A DNA stretch of 64,000 nucleotides, taken from positions 67,930,162-67,994,161 of the forward strand of contig NC_031769.1 in assembly GCF_001522545.3 (NCBI RefSeq). Direction: 5' to 3'. How positions within the stretch are numbered: position 1 is the first letter of the stretch; each line of letters opens with the position of its first letter. The position numbers were made by a program, and so were the translations under genes. The notes beneath the pieces are model-generated. The model was not told the DNA's origin. It saw only the letters and a list, made by a program, of their open reading frames with translations, and ran no database searches. Positions 12,711 to 25,640 of the stretch are shown here, piece after piece. The stretch is from Parus major (taxonomy: Eukaryota > Chordata > Aves > Passeriformes > Paridae).

Positions 12711-12726
12711 CTGTACCATGGTACAG
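12711..12726. repeat. Perfect 16-bp palindrome
   Basis: CTGTACCATGGTACAG is its own reverse complement with no spacer. It could be a binding site for a dimeric factor, but one such palindrome is within chance for a window this long. Confidence 0.7.
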
Positions 12727-14990
12727 TTGCAGTGTACAATGGCAACGCAAAATATCTTTTTCTAAGATGACAGCTCTCAGCCGTCTCTTAAGCATTTAAG
12801 AAAATAGGCAAGTGAAAACTTGATATGCAGGTAATGTTGTTTGAAACCCCACACCTACTGCAACCACTTGGAGAAAAAAGATCCTTTGTGAGATAACCGA
12901 AACCCATAAAACCAAAGCAGGATCTTCCACCCAAGTGAGCCGCTAGGGAAGCAATGTGATAACTTCTCCCTACAAAAGTCACCCATGCCTTTGACAGTGT
13001 AAAAAAGAGAGACTTCACCTGCTAAAGAAAATTCAGACACAGCATCTTGGTCTTAGTGAAGCTGTACATGGATCAGACCTTTCCCTCTGGTGTAACATGA
13101 GCACAGTAAGGCAACCTCAAGCACCATTTATGGTATGTGTGGAAAAACCAGGCACAAACTACCACAAATAAGAACAATTCTGCTTTCAGAAGGACTGCCA
13201 GTTGGAAATCTTTTGGAGGATAACTCTTTGATGAGGCTTCCATTACTCAGGTTTGGATTGTTTATTTTAAGCAAAGTGTGTTTAAGAGCTTATAAAAATA
13301 TCAATGAGGATGAAATTATGAAAATAAAATGCAACTCTTTGTTGTTTGGTTTTATATCTCATGTTTCAGTTGAAATGTTGTCAATGGTTAGACTTATTAG
13401 GGAACCCCAAAAGGGACAAAACCACTGAGATTTTTATGTTAGACTGCAAGGCTGTCCTTACCAGAAGCAGTGAAATGTGTTCAGTTTTACAACTACTCGG
13501 AAAGCATGGCAAATCTTGCAATGGGAACTGTCTGCTGGGTATTTATAACACCTCAGTGTCAGTCTCCTGAGGCAATTTTTGAAAAGCTGTAGTTTTTTAC
13601 TTAATTCTTCTGTGTTTATGAAAAAAAAATTTAAACCAAAGAGATCTTCGTCCCAACTTAAAAACAAACAACAGAAAAAATAAGGTGACAGAAAGGACGG
13701 AATGAAACTTCCTTTCTGCACCAAAAATGTTGTCTTCATCAGCATGCACTGTTAAATAATTTCATCATATTTCTATGGCACGGGTGGGTTGTTTGGCACT
13801 CTGTGATTGTTTTATTCCAAAGCCTTTTACCTCAAGTCCTATTTAAAACATGTGGTTTCTGCACATGCTGGGATATCCTGTGGGAGTTTTTAACTTTACC
13901 AAGATTTAATTGAAAGTAAATAATTCTATTATTTTTGCATTGTTATAACCCAAACACTTTCAGATGTCTTATGTAATTACACAAATTACTTAAAGGCAAT
14001 ACAGTCTGCTTCACAAAGATTTATAATGCCATCAGAAATTAGGTCATTCTCCTGGTTTTTATTTTTAGTTAAGGTATGTTTGGCTCAGCTTTTAAAGAGT
14101 AGCAGTTTTCAGGTAACTGGCCAAGCAATGTAACAAGGCTCAGTTTTAGGAGAGCACTCTGTCTCCCTACTCAGAAGATTGAGTTGGTTGGAGGATGCAC
14201 AAAATCACTAGCTATTTCCCTCTATGGCTCATTTATAGTGCAGAATTTAAATAAGAAATACTTGGAAATTTGGATGATTTATTTAGACTATTACCAGATT
14301 TGAATATGAACATCATTGTATGTGGTCCCTAATTACAAAGCCCTATACTTCATAGGATAAAATCCTATTGTCAGAGTGGGATGGAGCCCCCTGCTGTTGA
14401 AGTCACTTTTGAAAACTCCTACAAGGTGACTTTAGATTCTCAGACCCTCTTCAGAGTCACCTGAAAGAGCTCACTCATGCTATGGAGAATGACATTTATA
14501 GAGAGTTCAAAACCCCCTACACAAAATGTCATGGCTTAGGAATGGAAGCTGAGGAATGAAATTCAGCTTAACAAGGGAGCTTTCTCTTGGGGCTGGGAAC
14601 TTAGGCATTCACTAAAATCAGTCATGAAATAAAATTTAAGAAATAAAAAAAAAAAAAATCAATGGATCTTGCTTCAGCTAGGTGCACAGACTGTGCAAAT
14701 CTGCAGGCTGTGTCTTCTGGATGCCTATGCATTTGGCCTCTAAGTGTACAGGCACAGGGAGCCAAGTACAGAATTCTAGTCTTCCTCTTCTGGATATATC
14801 AGCCTTGTGCACTACTGTTTTCTTGGTTGTCTCCTCTTGATATTAAATTCTTCGCATTGCTTTTAAAAGCACAGGAACAAGACAGTTTCCTAATGTCTTT
14901 CTCTGCACTTATTTTGAAAACTAGGAAAGCAGATCTGCCACTCAATGCCTGCCAAGTTTGGTTCTGGAACTATTTTTTGAGTAGACAGTT

Positions 14991-15034
14991 TATAAATACG
15001 TTTTTTTATAAATACTCTATAAATACGTTTTTTT
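14991..15034. repeat. 27-bp direct repeat
   Basis: TATAAATACGTTTTTTT occurs exactly at 14991-15007 and again at 15018-15034, a spacing of 27 bases, with another TATAAATAC-like word between. It is a short tandem duplication. Confidence 0.8.
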
Positions 15035-15317
15035 CATAGCAAGAAATATAACAAATACACACTCTATACTGTCTACAGTTCTTTTCAAGCATGAACACAT
15101 ATGTACTGCTCTCTGGAGGCTCAATAACAGCTATTGGACTCTGGGCTCATTCAAAAGCCTGGCATAATACAGGCAGCCCTGTGTGTGCTCATACATGCAT
15201 GCAGATACGCAAGACATGAAAGTGTCTCAACTTCTATTGATTGATTGCACTTGCATCATTATACACTTTTGCATTTCTGCCTAATTGCATTTTCTAGACT
15301 TGCTTTGTACCTGCTCT

Positions 15318-15488
15318 ATCACAGAATGGTTGGGGTTGGAAAGGACTGTGGAGGTCACCCATTCCAACCCGCCTGTTAAAGCAGGGTCATGTAGATCATG
15401 TGGCACAGGACCATGTCCAGACAAGTTTTAAATATCTCCAGAGAAGGAGTCTCCACGACCTCTCAAGGCAGCCTGTTCCAATGCTCTG
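15318..15488 (-). mobile_element. CR1 LINE 3' end, 5'-truncated
   Basis: Read on the minus strand this is the 3' untranslated end of an avian CR1 LINE. In plus-strand terms the markers are ATCACAGAATGGTTGGGGTT at 15318, then GGTCACCCATTCCAACCC, GTCCAGACAAGTTTTAAATA and CAGCCTGTTCCAATGCTCTG near 15470-15488. The copy stops there, so it is strongly 5'-truncated, as most CR1 insertions are. The terminal octamer-like tail has been lost apart from ATCACAGAAT. It has no coding capacity. The moderate divergence suggests an insertion of middling age within the bird lineage. Confidence 0.88.
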
Positions 15489-18400
15489 GGCTCAAGCAAA
15501 TGGAGCAGGCAAAGTGCACAGTGCAGTGGCAAATGATACCTAGAGCAGTGAAAAATAAGCAAGTTACATTTGTATTGCAAGTTACATAAGTATTCAGGAC
15601 TTATGTATGACTTATGTCCCGTGTCTTCTGAGGTAGTTTCCCAAAAATAGCTTGTGGAATTATGAACCATTACATGATAATGGAAAAAAATTATGTAGCT
15701 TCCTGTGATGCCAGCAAAACTGAAAGCATGCCATGAGTTTATACTTAGCAGACATTAATAAAACCTGGGAATTTCCACTTTTCTTATTTCATGGCATATT
15801 TGTCTTTCTGAGCATCCCATGACTGTACAGCAAAAGCCACCACTTGCTGAGATGTATTTAGTGAAAGAGAGTTTGATCTCTGCCTACTGCTGCACAAAGG
15901 TGATGGCAAACTTGGTGCATGGTGTGTCAACATGCAGAGTGCACCTGAAGGCTGTGCTTCCCTCGTTCATGGATGTAAAGGTCCTTTTCATCTTTCTTTC
16001 TAGCTGCAGCCTTCTGGTATGCTGAAGCAATTACTGGTATAGAAATTTGAAGGGGGTGGGGATGGGGGTGGAATTACTCTAATGAACGGTCAATTGAAAT
16101 TTCCCCCAGTCATTGGTCAGTATATTTAAAGAATTACTACAGTAATTATATTTTATGAGCATGAGTCATTTTTCTGTTTTTAAAAAAAGTACTTCAATTT
16201 ACCCATCTCTTTTAGTACATTTCCATTTGGTGTGGTTTGGCTGCATGGAGAAATGTGGCAGCTGGTTACTTGAAAATATTTAACAAAGCACCAGATTCCT
16301 CAGCTCTGGCATACCTGTGGACCACATATATGGACATAATTGAAAACATCTGTCTACCCACCCATGTAACAGCTAAGAGGAGTCATTTAAGAAAAAGAAG
16401 GCTAAAAAAATCGACTTTGAGGGTGAGAAATTGCAGAGCTACCTGTTTGTATGTTTATTTATTCATAATATATTACCAGCTAATGGTCTTCAGAGACAAA
16501 TTCCTTGGCCATTTTCACAGGAGGGATGTCACAATGCAATATAGTGCAGTACCACAATATATACTCATTAAACCAAGCAATGGTAGATTATGAAAAAAGC
16601 ATGAAAATTTTAAGAGCCTTCCTATCAGTTAAAGAAAGACTTTCTGTGGTGATGTGCAACAACAAAGAGGAAAATGGGAAATGCACTTTGGAGCTAGTTG
16701 TGTGATGAGTAATTGAACTTAGATTTTGGGAACCATATAAATTACTTTAGCAGTCAAAACTGAGACTTAGGATCCAAACTAAGCTTCTCACCTGCAGTGA
16801 ATTGTAGACTAGAGAGCACTGATGAATCCATGCTAGTCCTGGTTTGATCTGAACCTCAGTCCAAGCTCATCCTGACCCAGGCATCCTGAATTCAGTGGCT
16901 GCCTTCAAATTAAATAATTGGTAGAGTCATCTCAGTGTATTTTCTACACTCCAAAACTGGTTGTTCTTATGATCTGTTTTCAGATCTCATGGAAATGAAT
17001 CTTTCACAACAGCTTGAATGATCAGAAACAACATCCTTGCCTAAATCCTACAAGCTTTGGGATGCTCAGAATCTAGACCCACAATAAAACTTGGTGATAT
17101 ATATTATACTCACATCAGTTATACTCACTGGCTGTCACACTCAAAGCATCTCTCTCCTTTAATCCGCCTTTGCCCCTCCACTACGCATTCAAAAAGCAGA
17201 ATGGTGGATTGTTGAAATCCTCTGACATAGTAGGTATGACAGAGCCATCTCCATATTTCCTTGAACTGTAAGAATGACATATTTGAAAGTGAGAGAATTC
17301 TGTGCAGCTCTTCTACTTATGCAGGAGCAGGGAGGAAGACGCTGCCTCTTGTAGACTTTCATCTCCTGGGTCTATAAACAGGGTTCAGATGGGTAGCTTA
17401 GAAGAGCTCCAAGGTTGCTTTAAATCTTTTCTTAATTATATTAGGATACACAATGAACCTAGGGTGCATTCTGTAGCTGGAGCAAAAGTGATTTGCAACA
17501 ATCTTCCTCCTTGCCAATTTAATGTTAAATATACTGCATAGATATTTTGTACAAGATAAGAAGATATATCTCAATCTTTTAATTTCAGTGGGAGACTGTT
17601 CCTTGTACAACAGTGCTGCCCTATGAATCTGAAAAGAGCTCTTGTCAATGCACCTGAGGCAATTTAAGACCCTGCAATGCCCAGCTGACCACACAGCCCC
17701 ACTGTAAGGGACTCCTGTCCCTGCCGAGGAGGCAGGGGACTGAAACACCCCAGCAAGATTATTCAAACCCCTTCATACTGAGACCTCATCCATATGCAAA
17801 TATTTTACAGCAAAAACTGCTCAGTTTACTACATGTGCAACCAATCCAGGGTGAATGACTAAACTAAATATAACTATTACTAAACTAAATACTAAGTTTT
17901 TCCTGCCCATTTATTTTCTCCTTCTCTTGTTGTTAGACTTCAGGTTCTCAAGAAAGAAAAGGGGCATCTGTCTGAAGAAATTTACTCTGGGCAGAAAAGA
18001 AGTTGAGCACATGGCCATGTCTCAAGGCTCTGTGAAAACCCACACAGGTGAAAAAAGATCTGTCAGTGCAGTGTTATGAGAAGCAGAACATGCATTTGCA
18101 GCCCAAACAAAAGTAAAATTGAGGATGTGGTGCGGTATGGTATTTTCTTGGACTGATAATTTCTGGCTGATCAAGGTCTGAATGCTTTGAATGGACTTCA
18201 TTTGCAATTTGGATGTACCTCACGTTGATTTACAATTGAAATGATACTGTAACACCATTACTCACTGTACAACTCCAGAGGTGCATAATACATAAAATCT
18301 GCACCATGTTAAAAGACAAGCTGGAAATCAGCTCTAAGCATTTATGTTGTGGCACAAATTCTCATTTTTTTGCCAAGCCAAAATGCTGTCTCCCACCATA

Positions 18401-20980
18401 AATGCTACACATAAATACTGTATAATGGGAACAAGGTGTCAGCTAGAGGCTTGCAGGTTCTGCTTATTTCTTAACCTTTTTTTCCTATGTCTTGACATAC
18501 AGTACCACAGTTGTGCTCCTATTAGGCTGACTAAAATGCTGTTTTCCAAACAGATGCAGTGAGACCTAGGCTTATATCAGACAGAGGAATAAGATCCAAG
18601 GAAGGGCATGAAACCCAGGTACAGATAATTACTGTTCTAGTGACTGCCAGTTTCTTTGTCGAATTGAGCATCCACAATTTTAATTTCTGTTTATAAAGGA
18701 TGACAGAAAAACCTTCACTGTCTCACTTATGGATAACTATTGCTAGAACAATGCCAGAGAACAATAATTATACCTTTGTAAAGATCCTGAAGTGTCTAGC
18801 AAGAATGGTGTCCCAAGGGGACTGAAGCTGGGATTCTTTTCCCCCTATGCATTGGTTTAGTTGTTTTAGATACTTGTGATTAAAGAAGCATTGGGATCAT
18901 TGGTCAGTAATTTGATGTCCACCATGATTTAATTGTAAGTGACCATTTCATTAATTGATAGATATGGATGGAACAGAGTCTGTGTAATTAACTGTAAACT
19001 CCAACATCCACCTATTGTCTGAAGGCAGGGGGTTTGTGCCAATTCTCCCAGCATGTGTTGCACTTTGGAAACTAAAGTCACAGCATGAGAACATAACTGG
19101 GCATGAAAAACCTGTATTCAGGGATTTCAGTGCAGATGTAGAGTGAAGAAAGCATCTTGCCACAGAGAACAATGAAATGCTTTGACAGAACAATTGAAAT
19201 AACTTTCCTCAGTGGGTGAAGGATAATCCTGTGGGACCAGTCAGCACATGGCATGGATTCAATTCCCTGCTCTTTGAGACTCTGTATAAATGGGATGGAC
19301 TCAGAGTTTTAATTGTTCTTGACATTTGTCAGTAAAATATCTTCTTTTTATTTGTTAAAGGATGTTTTCTTTTTCTCACTTGCATGTGGGTAAGAATCTC
19401 AAAGACTTTGAGGTCCTCTGATACCATTTCCAGAATCACAGGGTACTCTCTGCTTCAGAGCTTTCCTACCTTTCTATTCAGCAGGATTACTAGATATCAC
19501 TCCTATAACACTGGCATGAACAACCAGATCCAATGAAAGTAACCCTTTCAGTTCCTTCCTTTTGCCTCTAAGAGTTCAAGTCATGAATGAAAAAAAAAAA
19601 ACATATTAGAAAGAGTTGTCTCATGTTTAACCTATTCACTGAGTGTTATTCTGACCTCTTCATAATTCTTGAGTGAGGGATGGCCCTAATGAGGAGTGAC
19701 CAGTGTCCCTGCTGAGCTGATTTCACAAAATTCAACAATAAGCTTATCAACACGAATTAAGTGCTGTTGAGGGTGCTGCTGGCTATCCCCCTCTTCACCA
19801 TCTCATGATGATAGGAGCTAAATCAGGATCTGGTAGAAACCATGGCAAAAGTTACATTCTTTTCACCATGCTCTGTTCATCCCATTAGTACTAAGGGGTT
19901 GGGAGGATAAGACCAACCAGTTAGAAGTTCCCTCAACAGGTAGGTGGCCGAGAGGAATGGCAGCAACAGCATCACCTGTCAGAAACAGCACCCAAGAGAT
20001 ACATCAGCAGTGGGAGTTTGTGGACACTTCTCCACAAGTCCCACCTCTTTGCATTGTGGGTCTTTGGACTGCATTTTGGTTTTGTGGTGAAAGAGGCCCC
20101 CCAAATACTTTGGGAAAGATGCTGGACCTGGGAGTGGACAAACTGATTGTTCAAAAGTGTGACCTGCTCCTTGGCTGTCTAAGAGCAGCTTCCCAGAAGG
20201 AATGCCTCTGATGAATTATGCTGCATCAGCTGGGTTTGTCATTTGTTACTAGCCTAGTATACTTTTCTGAGTAAGGGCTGGACACATCTCCCCATAATTT
20301 TTCCCCTCCTCTGCTCAGAGGCTTTATTCCACATTTGAATTTGTTCATTTGTTCATTTGCTATTGACACTGTTTATCCACATAAGAAACACCAGATAACA
20401 AGTCCTACTAAATCATGAAAAAAACCAAGCAAATTCTCAGGTATAGAGCAGAGTGGATCCTCTGGCTTCAAAAGAATTGTGCTGTATGATGTTCTGGCCT
20501 GAACTGTTTTGGGTGGGGTCAGGATGAAGAAAATCCTATAGCAGCAGACTCTGCTGCTTCTCTTTCACAGTCTCACCAATTTACCAATCAGTCTGAATGT
20601 ATAGGTAGGTGAGGTGTTTTTCCCCTTCTGTTACTTCAGTGTCTGACTGTCCTGGTTATTAGAAATCTTATTTACAGACTAAATTGATGGCCACTATATC
20701 CATGTTATCTCCACAGTCTCTTGTGTCTAGTCTCTTTACCCTCATTAGTTTTTCACTAAATGGTGCAAATAAAGAAGTAATGTAATTGATCCTTGTACCT
20801 GAGTTACTGGAATGAATAAATCAATGTCATTAAGGTGGTGTGTCCTCTAAGCAGCAGAGCCACACTGTGACACCACTAGCTGAAGCTCTGGAAGAAATAA
20901 AGTTGCATTTGTCTCCGACAATTTATTCCAGCAGCCTGGGCATGCTATTGATGTGACTGCACAGCTTTCAGTTCTCAAAC
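15489..20980. other. Unique noncoding DNA, no gene seen
   Basis: No gene, RNA or clear repeat is supported in these 5.5 kb. A G-rich stretch near 16051-16072 has three runs of four to five G but lacks a fourth run of three, so it is only a weak quadruplex candidate. An A-run lies at 19590-19601. The longest open frames (about 118-122 codons, at 16237-16593 plus and 17398-17766 minus) have no recognisable domain. Confidence 0.65.
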
Positions 20981-21000
20981 TAGGTCACTCTAGTGACCTA
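20981..21000. repeat. Near-perfect palindrome containing AGGTCA half-sites
   Basis: TAGGTCACT (20981-20989) and AGTGACCTA (20992-21000) are exact reverse complements around two bases. The palindrome contains AGGTCA and TGACCT, the half-site recognised by many nuclear receptors, in inverted orientation with a 6-base spacing. Classical receptor elements use other spacings, so binding is speculative. Confidence 0.6.
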
Positions 21001-21039
21001 CTTTGCAGAAATTTTTGTTTGTGTCCACAATCATCCATT

Positions 21040-22000
21040 TGAAATATGTACTCTAGCTTTTTGTCCACTTTCACAACCCTGTTCCTGATCAAATACCGTT
21101 TTTCTTGAACACAAGTAATCAGAATCATATATTGCACTTCAGATGAAGCCTTGATGCTGTTTTATAACTGCCATACAAATATTTCACCTGCTACAGCCTA
21201 AGATCACAATTGCCTCCAACTTGGGGACCATAATTATTCTACATTTCAGTGGTATATCCAGGCACACTTCCCCCTTCTCCTTTGTTTCCAACAGAAATTA
21301 CTGTTATTCATCCTGAAGGGCTGGATTTTGCAGTGCTATTCACTTTCATTCCATTTCTATTACTTCTGTTCTCATGCTCATCCAGCTCTCTCTGCATGGT
21401 ATTCTAGTCCTCCTCTGAATTGACAGTGCCTTCCAACTTTGTGTCATCAACATATTTCATGAGCCCACTCCTACATTTTGAGCCAAAACCACTCCTTGAG
21501 GAACTCCATTAATAGCCTATCTTTAGCCCAATACTTTCTCTCTTGACACAGAGTGCTGTCATCTCTTTAACCAGTTTTTGAGCCATCTTAAGTTTTCTCT
21601 CCTAATCCCCCTTTCCCTACCTATGCAGACGCTTTCTCACATGGCACCAAACCAACTGTTTTACTGAATTCAGAACACTGTATTTCCTTTGTCTAGGAAA
21701 AGCAGTCATCCTGAAGACAGCTATTATGTTAGTCTGGCATGACCAGACTATGACCAAACCAGACTAAAAATGGTGTTTTCCATTTTCCAGCTTATCTTTC
21801 TTCTTTTCTACAAAATCTGTTCTACAGACTTGCATATGGTTGCAAACTAAATGACCCCAGAATCACAAAATGAGCTTCTCCTCTTATTTCTTTTTGACAG
21901 TTGGGTATGGTGTTCTTTAGTCATGTCCTCTGTCTCAGGTGTCCCAGAGGGGGAGTTGCTAAGGAGCTGATGATTTCTTGTGCTCTTTCCCCAAAATTTC
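21040..22000 (-). mobile_element. Ancient CR1 LINE fragment (reverse-transcriptase region)
   Basis: Several phrases in order match, from memory, the reverse-complemented body of old amniote CR1 elements: CTCATGCTCATCCAGCTCTC (near 21371), CAACTTTGTGTCATCAACAT (near 21435), CTTGAGGAACTCCATTAATA (near 21495), CTCTTTAACCAGTTTTTGAG (near 21564) and CTGTATTTCCTTTGTCTAG (near 21679). The corresponding minus-strand sequence would encode the C-terminal half of the CR1 polymerase, but it is full of stops and indels, so the element is dead. Divergence is far higher than for the CR1 ends at 15318 and 29920, consistent with an insertion predating birds. Both edges are approximate. A local motif between 21730 and 21766 repeats CCAGACTA. 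Confidence 0.75.
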
Positions 22001-22620
22001 TGGAGTGGTGAGTAACCTGTCCCCTCCAAGCAAGTCTGATGTGGCACTTTGAGTTCTATTTCTGGCACCATGAGACTAATTCCCTATGGGCATATTGTGT
22101 CTCTCTCCATTGTCAGTGTTATTGTGCCCAAAGGGAAACAAAAGGCACCGTGTGTGAGTTTTAGGAAAAGTCATTATTAATCTCCACCCTGGCCTAGTGC
22201 ATGGCTATTGCCATGCTTCTTTTGTGCTCAATTCCTAGTTAACACAATTTTTTTCCTATTTTTTTAAAATTTCCTCTAAAAGGTCTAACGCAGATTGACT
22301 TTTGGCAATTTGTACTTTATTTCTGCCCTTTGACCTCTTAAGATGCTGCATTCTCTGCTGATTAGACTTCTCATTCTTTTTAGGCTATCTGTCATTATCT
22401 ATATAATTTTTAAGGTGGAATTTACTTAGTTCCTTCCTACATGACCCCCTCCTACTTTTACCCTTACTTACGAAACAAGTTCCAGGTATTTTTTGGAATT
22501 CTGACTCAATGCAATCTCAATTTTAAATAGCTGCTGCTTTTCAGCCTCTATCAAGGAGTGAATGATTCCTTCCTGAGGTAATTATTCTTCACATATTTCA
22601 CGAACCAATCATTATCACCT
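22001..22620 (-). mobile_element. Possible continuation of the ancient CR1
   Basis: The T- and C-rich wording here continues in the style of the preceding fragment: a stretch near 22300-22380 and the phrase TTTCAGCCTCTATCAAGGAG near 22539 fit a reverse-complemented LINE body further upstream. The match is too weak to separate from ordinary AT-rich sequence by eye. The call depends on contiguity with the better-supported part. Confidence 0.3.
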
Positions 22621-25547
22621 CAGCCTTATTTTGTTTCCAACTTCTTTTGCACAGTGCAGAGCTTGAAATGCCTTCCAGACAAGTCTCTGTGCCTTGCAGA
22701 ACTGGGGACTCATGACACAGAACAATGCTGCAGGCAGTAAAAACAACAGTAATCACCTTATTAAGATTTTTTGTACTGAGGTATACATATTTGTATTTAG
22801 AGAAAGAGTGCATCTTAATGCAAGACTAAAAGTCATCTATCAAGTTTATACTTAAATCACATTAACAGAATTAAAATATGGCAATGTGTCTTAGCAATTC
22901 ATTGTGCCAATGAAAGGAAATGAATCCTCCTCTATCAAAGCTCACAGGAAAAAAAAAGTGTTTTTAAGTTGGCCAAGGAGGGGCTGAAGATGTGCTGTGA
23001 GCAAACTACTGGGTAAGAAATACCATTTTTACAGAGCTCTACTTGAGAAAAAGACCATACTTAAAGAATACTTAGTATTAAATGTGTTTAAGCCCCTGAT
23101 ATATATACCCAAACCCCATTCTCAGTTTTAGCTTCTACTATAGCTACTTAGTTGAAAAATGAAAAACTGAGTGCAAGAGTTATTTCTTCTGCTTGACTAG
23201 CTGCTACTCAGAAGTTGGTACACAAAGGTATTGGACAGCACCAAACATGAAAGTTCCTGAGTACTTAGCAAGTGCCCCTATTATGAGAGGTAACTATTGA
23301 TAGTAATTTAATTTAATCTTTGCTGTTTACATCTAGATCTAATCCTAATTAGAGCAATGGTGAAGGCCTGAACTGCTCTCCATCTGAAGAGAAATAGCAC
23401 AGGCTAGCTCACAGAATGCCAGAGCCCTACGGGGTGTGTGCTATTTTAAGAAGAAATGTTTAAGTAGAAGTGTCTGATGTGGAACACTGAGCCTTGCCGT
23501 GGAGTGCAGCCCTTGGCCAGCAGGAGTGATGTATAGGCAGACAGCCCTTAGCAGCTGATGTCAGGATTGGGCAGAGCTGCATTTCTGATGCTTGCAAGGA
23601 TGCATGGGCTACACTCCTTGAGCTGTACAACAGAGAGGAAGGAGGAGTATAGTCTTTGCTTCCTTCCAGGCATGTTGTCAGCTGACCTGTTTGAGTCTTT
23701 TCCAAGGACTACACTCAAGGGAATGGCAGGAAGCATCCCGCCTCCCTGAGGCACCACAGCTGAAGGGGTTCACATGTGCAGCATGAAACAGAAAATTCAG
23801 GGCAAGGTCATGCATAAAATGAGATGTCTCACACCAGAAGAATATCCCCTAACTTGTACATTTGCTTAAATCATTGTTTCTTATCACATATGATGTCTTT
23901 GGGAAGATCATTATGAGTCATTGGAGTATGTGTTCCAGACTCTTATCAATAACTGCATTATAGCACCCCATGTCATCATGGCCATGTTATTTCACACAAT
24001 TCCCTCTAGTTAGGCAAAGTATTATCTTATCTTAGAAGATGCCAAACAGTCTCTACTAAAAACAGATATTACAGGGCAGTGCTTTTTTCAGGCAATTTTT
24101 TAAAACCAAAAATAGCAGTTTAGCTCTTAAACCTCAAAAAAACCAATGTTTCCATGCTGCTACAGCTGTTTGTCTCCTGAATGTGGGATTTTTTTCCTTC
24201 TCTAAATCTGGAAAGAGAACAGAAAATACAGTAAATTTATTGTGTCCTATTATATAGATACCAAGTTTTTATTTGCACCCAAAATATGCAAAAAAATATG
24301 TTGTAGCTCTGCCACTGGAAGCCACATAAATTTCAGAGAGGCTCCTGCTCTGACTTACTCTATAAAGAAGTGTGCTCAAGTGCATGCAATGAGTTTTCAC
24401 TCCTTTTTTTCTCTTCTCTGCCAGAGAAGACAGAAGCCAAGATCAGGATACTATTTTTTATGCATATACCCACCATCCATTGAAATTAATGGGAGAAGTT
24501 TGAGTGACTCCCTGGTTAGAGAGAAATTAGGAGTATTTTTAATTGTGCTTTTAATTGAAGCATATTAATTCAGATTTATGACAAGAAAGGGTAGATTCTG
24601 CTCTCAGGCAATCTCTTACAAAAATGCAATCCAGCTACTTTGCCTGGATCCTGGAAGAATGATTTGGACTCAGGAAGCTGGTTATGTGGCAAAGGAAAAC
24701 TTCAGGTTCTGCAGTGTTTGAAGCTGTGTCTCCAGCCAACCTGCATGTCACAGATGTGTTTTCTGGCTGTGGGAAGCCAGTGCTGTGCTGCCACGCAGTA
24801 CCTGTGGCACAGAGCACTGCAGTGACAGGTGCCTCCTACAGAAGCAAACACATTGCACTGGTGTTACCTCACCCAAATGATGTCTGAGAGCAGGGCAGAG
24901 AAGCCTGACCACTATTCATTTATATGTATTTCTGATTTCATTCCACTAAGCTTTTGATCACTTCAAAGTCTGATGGTTTCGAAACAATGCCAGGCATAAT
25001 TCCTTTAAATTTTAGGAAATATGCCATAAGAAAGCAATGACTGCCAAATATTTTTAATTTTTCAGAGATCATCCTGAATCTATGCTGTGAGCAGGACCAC
25101 AGGGTTGTTTTTTTTTTCGTTCAGAATTTGACACTGTCTGAATGGGAGCATGTGCTGATCTGTCGTACAGTGCTAAACCTTAAGCCTTCTCCCAAGTGCC
25201 TCTGAAACTTGAAAGGCTTAAGCACTCATTTTTTTCTCACCTAAGGGGTGGAATAAATTTTGCGTCTCATCTGGATTTAATTTCAGGTGGTGTTAGTAGA
25301 ATCTCTAGCACTGTAGTGGGGAACTGGCTGGAAACATCCCTGTCAGAGTCAGGGACACTACTCTCCTGGAGACTAGTTTGCCACCACACAGACATTCTGT
25401 GCAGCTGATGCAAAACCCTATTTGAATTATGGAAACTTCCAGCATTTTTGCTCTGTGGCCAAGATAATCCCTCATTTCTGCCACTTCACTGGACCCACCC
25501 TGTAGAACTGATGTGAGAGTTTAGTTCAAGTCACGGTGTGAGTCAGA
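22621..25547. other. Unique noncoding DNA, no gene seen
   Basis: No gene is supported. A phrase near 24476-24500 (CCATTGAAATTAATGGGAG) and TAGATTCTGCTCTCAGGCAA near 24591 resemble old sauropsid repeat wording but are too short to call. Open frames are at most 108 codons and unrecognised. Confidence 0.6.
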
Positions 25548-25640
25548 CAAGGCCAGATTCTCATCTGAGCTGTACCCATGTAACTCTCCAAGGCAACACA
25601 GCTGAACAGGTGTAATTCAGAGAAGAGTAAGAAACTAGCC
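25548..25640. repeat. Possible ancient amniote interspersed repeat
   Basis: GGCCAGATTCTCATCTGAGC followed by CATGTAACTCTCCAAGGCAA and ACAGGTGTAATTCAGAG recalls an old repeat of turtles and birds whose core alternates 'AGATTCTCAGCTG' and 'GTGTAAATCAG' words. The similarity is from memory, and the copy is short and diverged. Confidence 0.3.

Larger units (their letters stand above)
9296..15315. other. Unique noncoding DNA with minor simple repeats
   Basis: No gene is supported in these 6 kb. The longest open frame (10538-10882, 114 codons) has no recognisable domain. Notable small items are (AAAC)n at 10013-10028, an AT-rich block at 11095-11160, (GGTT)n at 12425-12440, a perfect 16-bp palindrome at 12711-12726, an A-run at 14645-14658 and a 27-bp direct repeat at 14991-15034. 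Confidence 0.65.

Noticed and set aside
16048..16072. G-quadruplex candidate
   Set aside because: Only three runs of at least three G are present, so a stable three-tier quadruplex is not predicted.
21729..21766. Inverted and direct repeat of CCAGACTA as a regulatory site
   Set aside because: It lies inside the decayed CR1 and is short; mutation within the repeat explains it.
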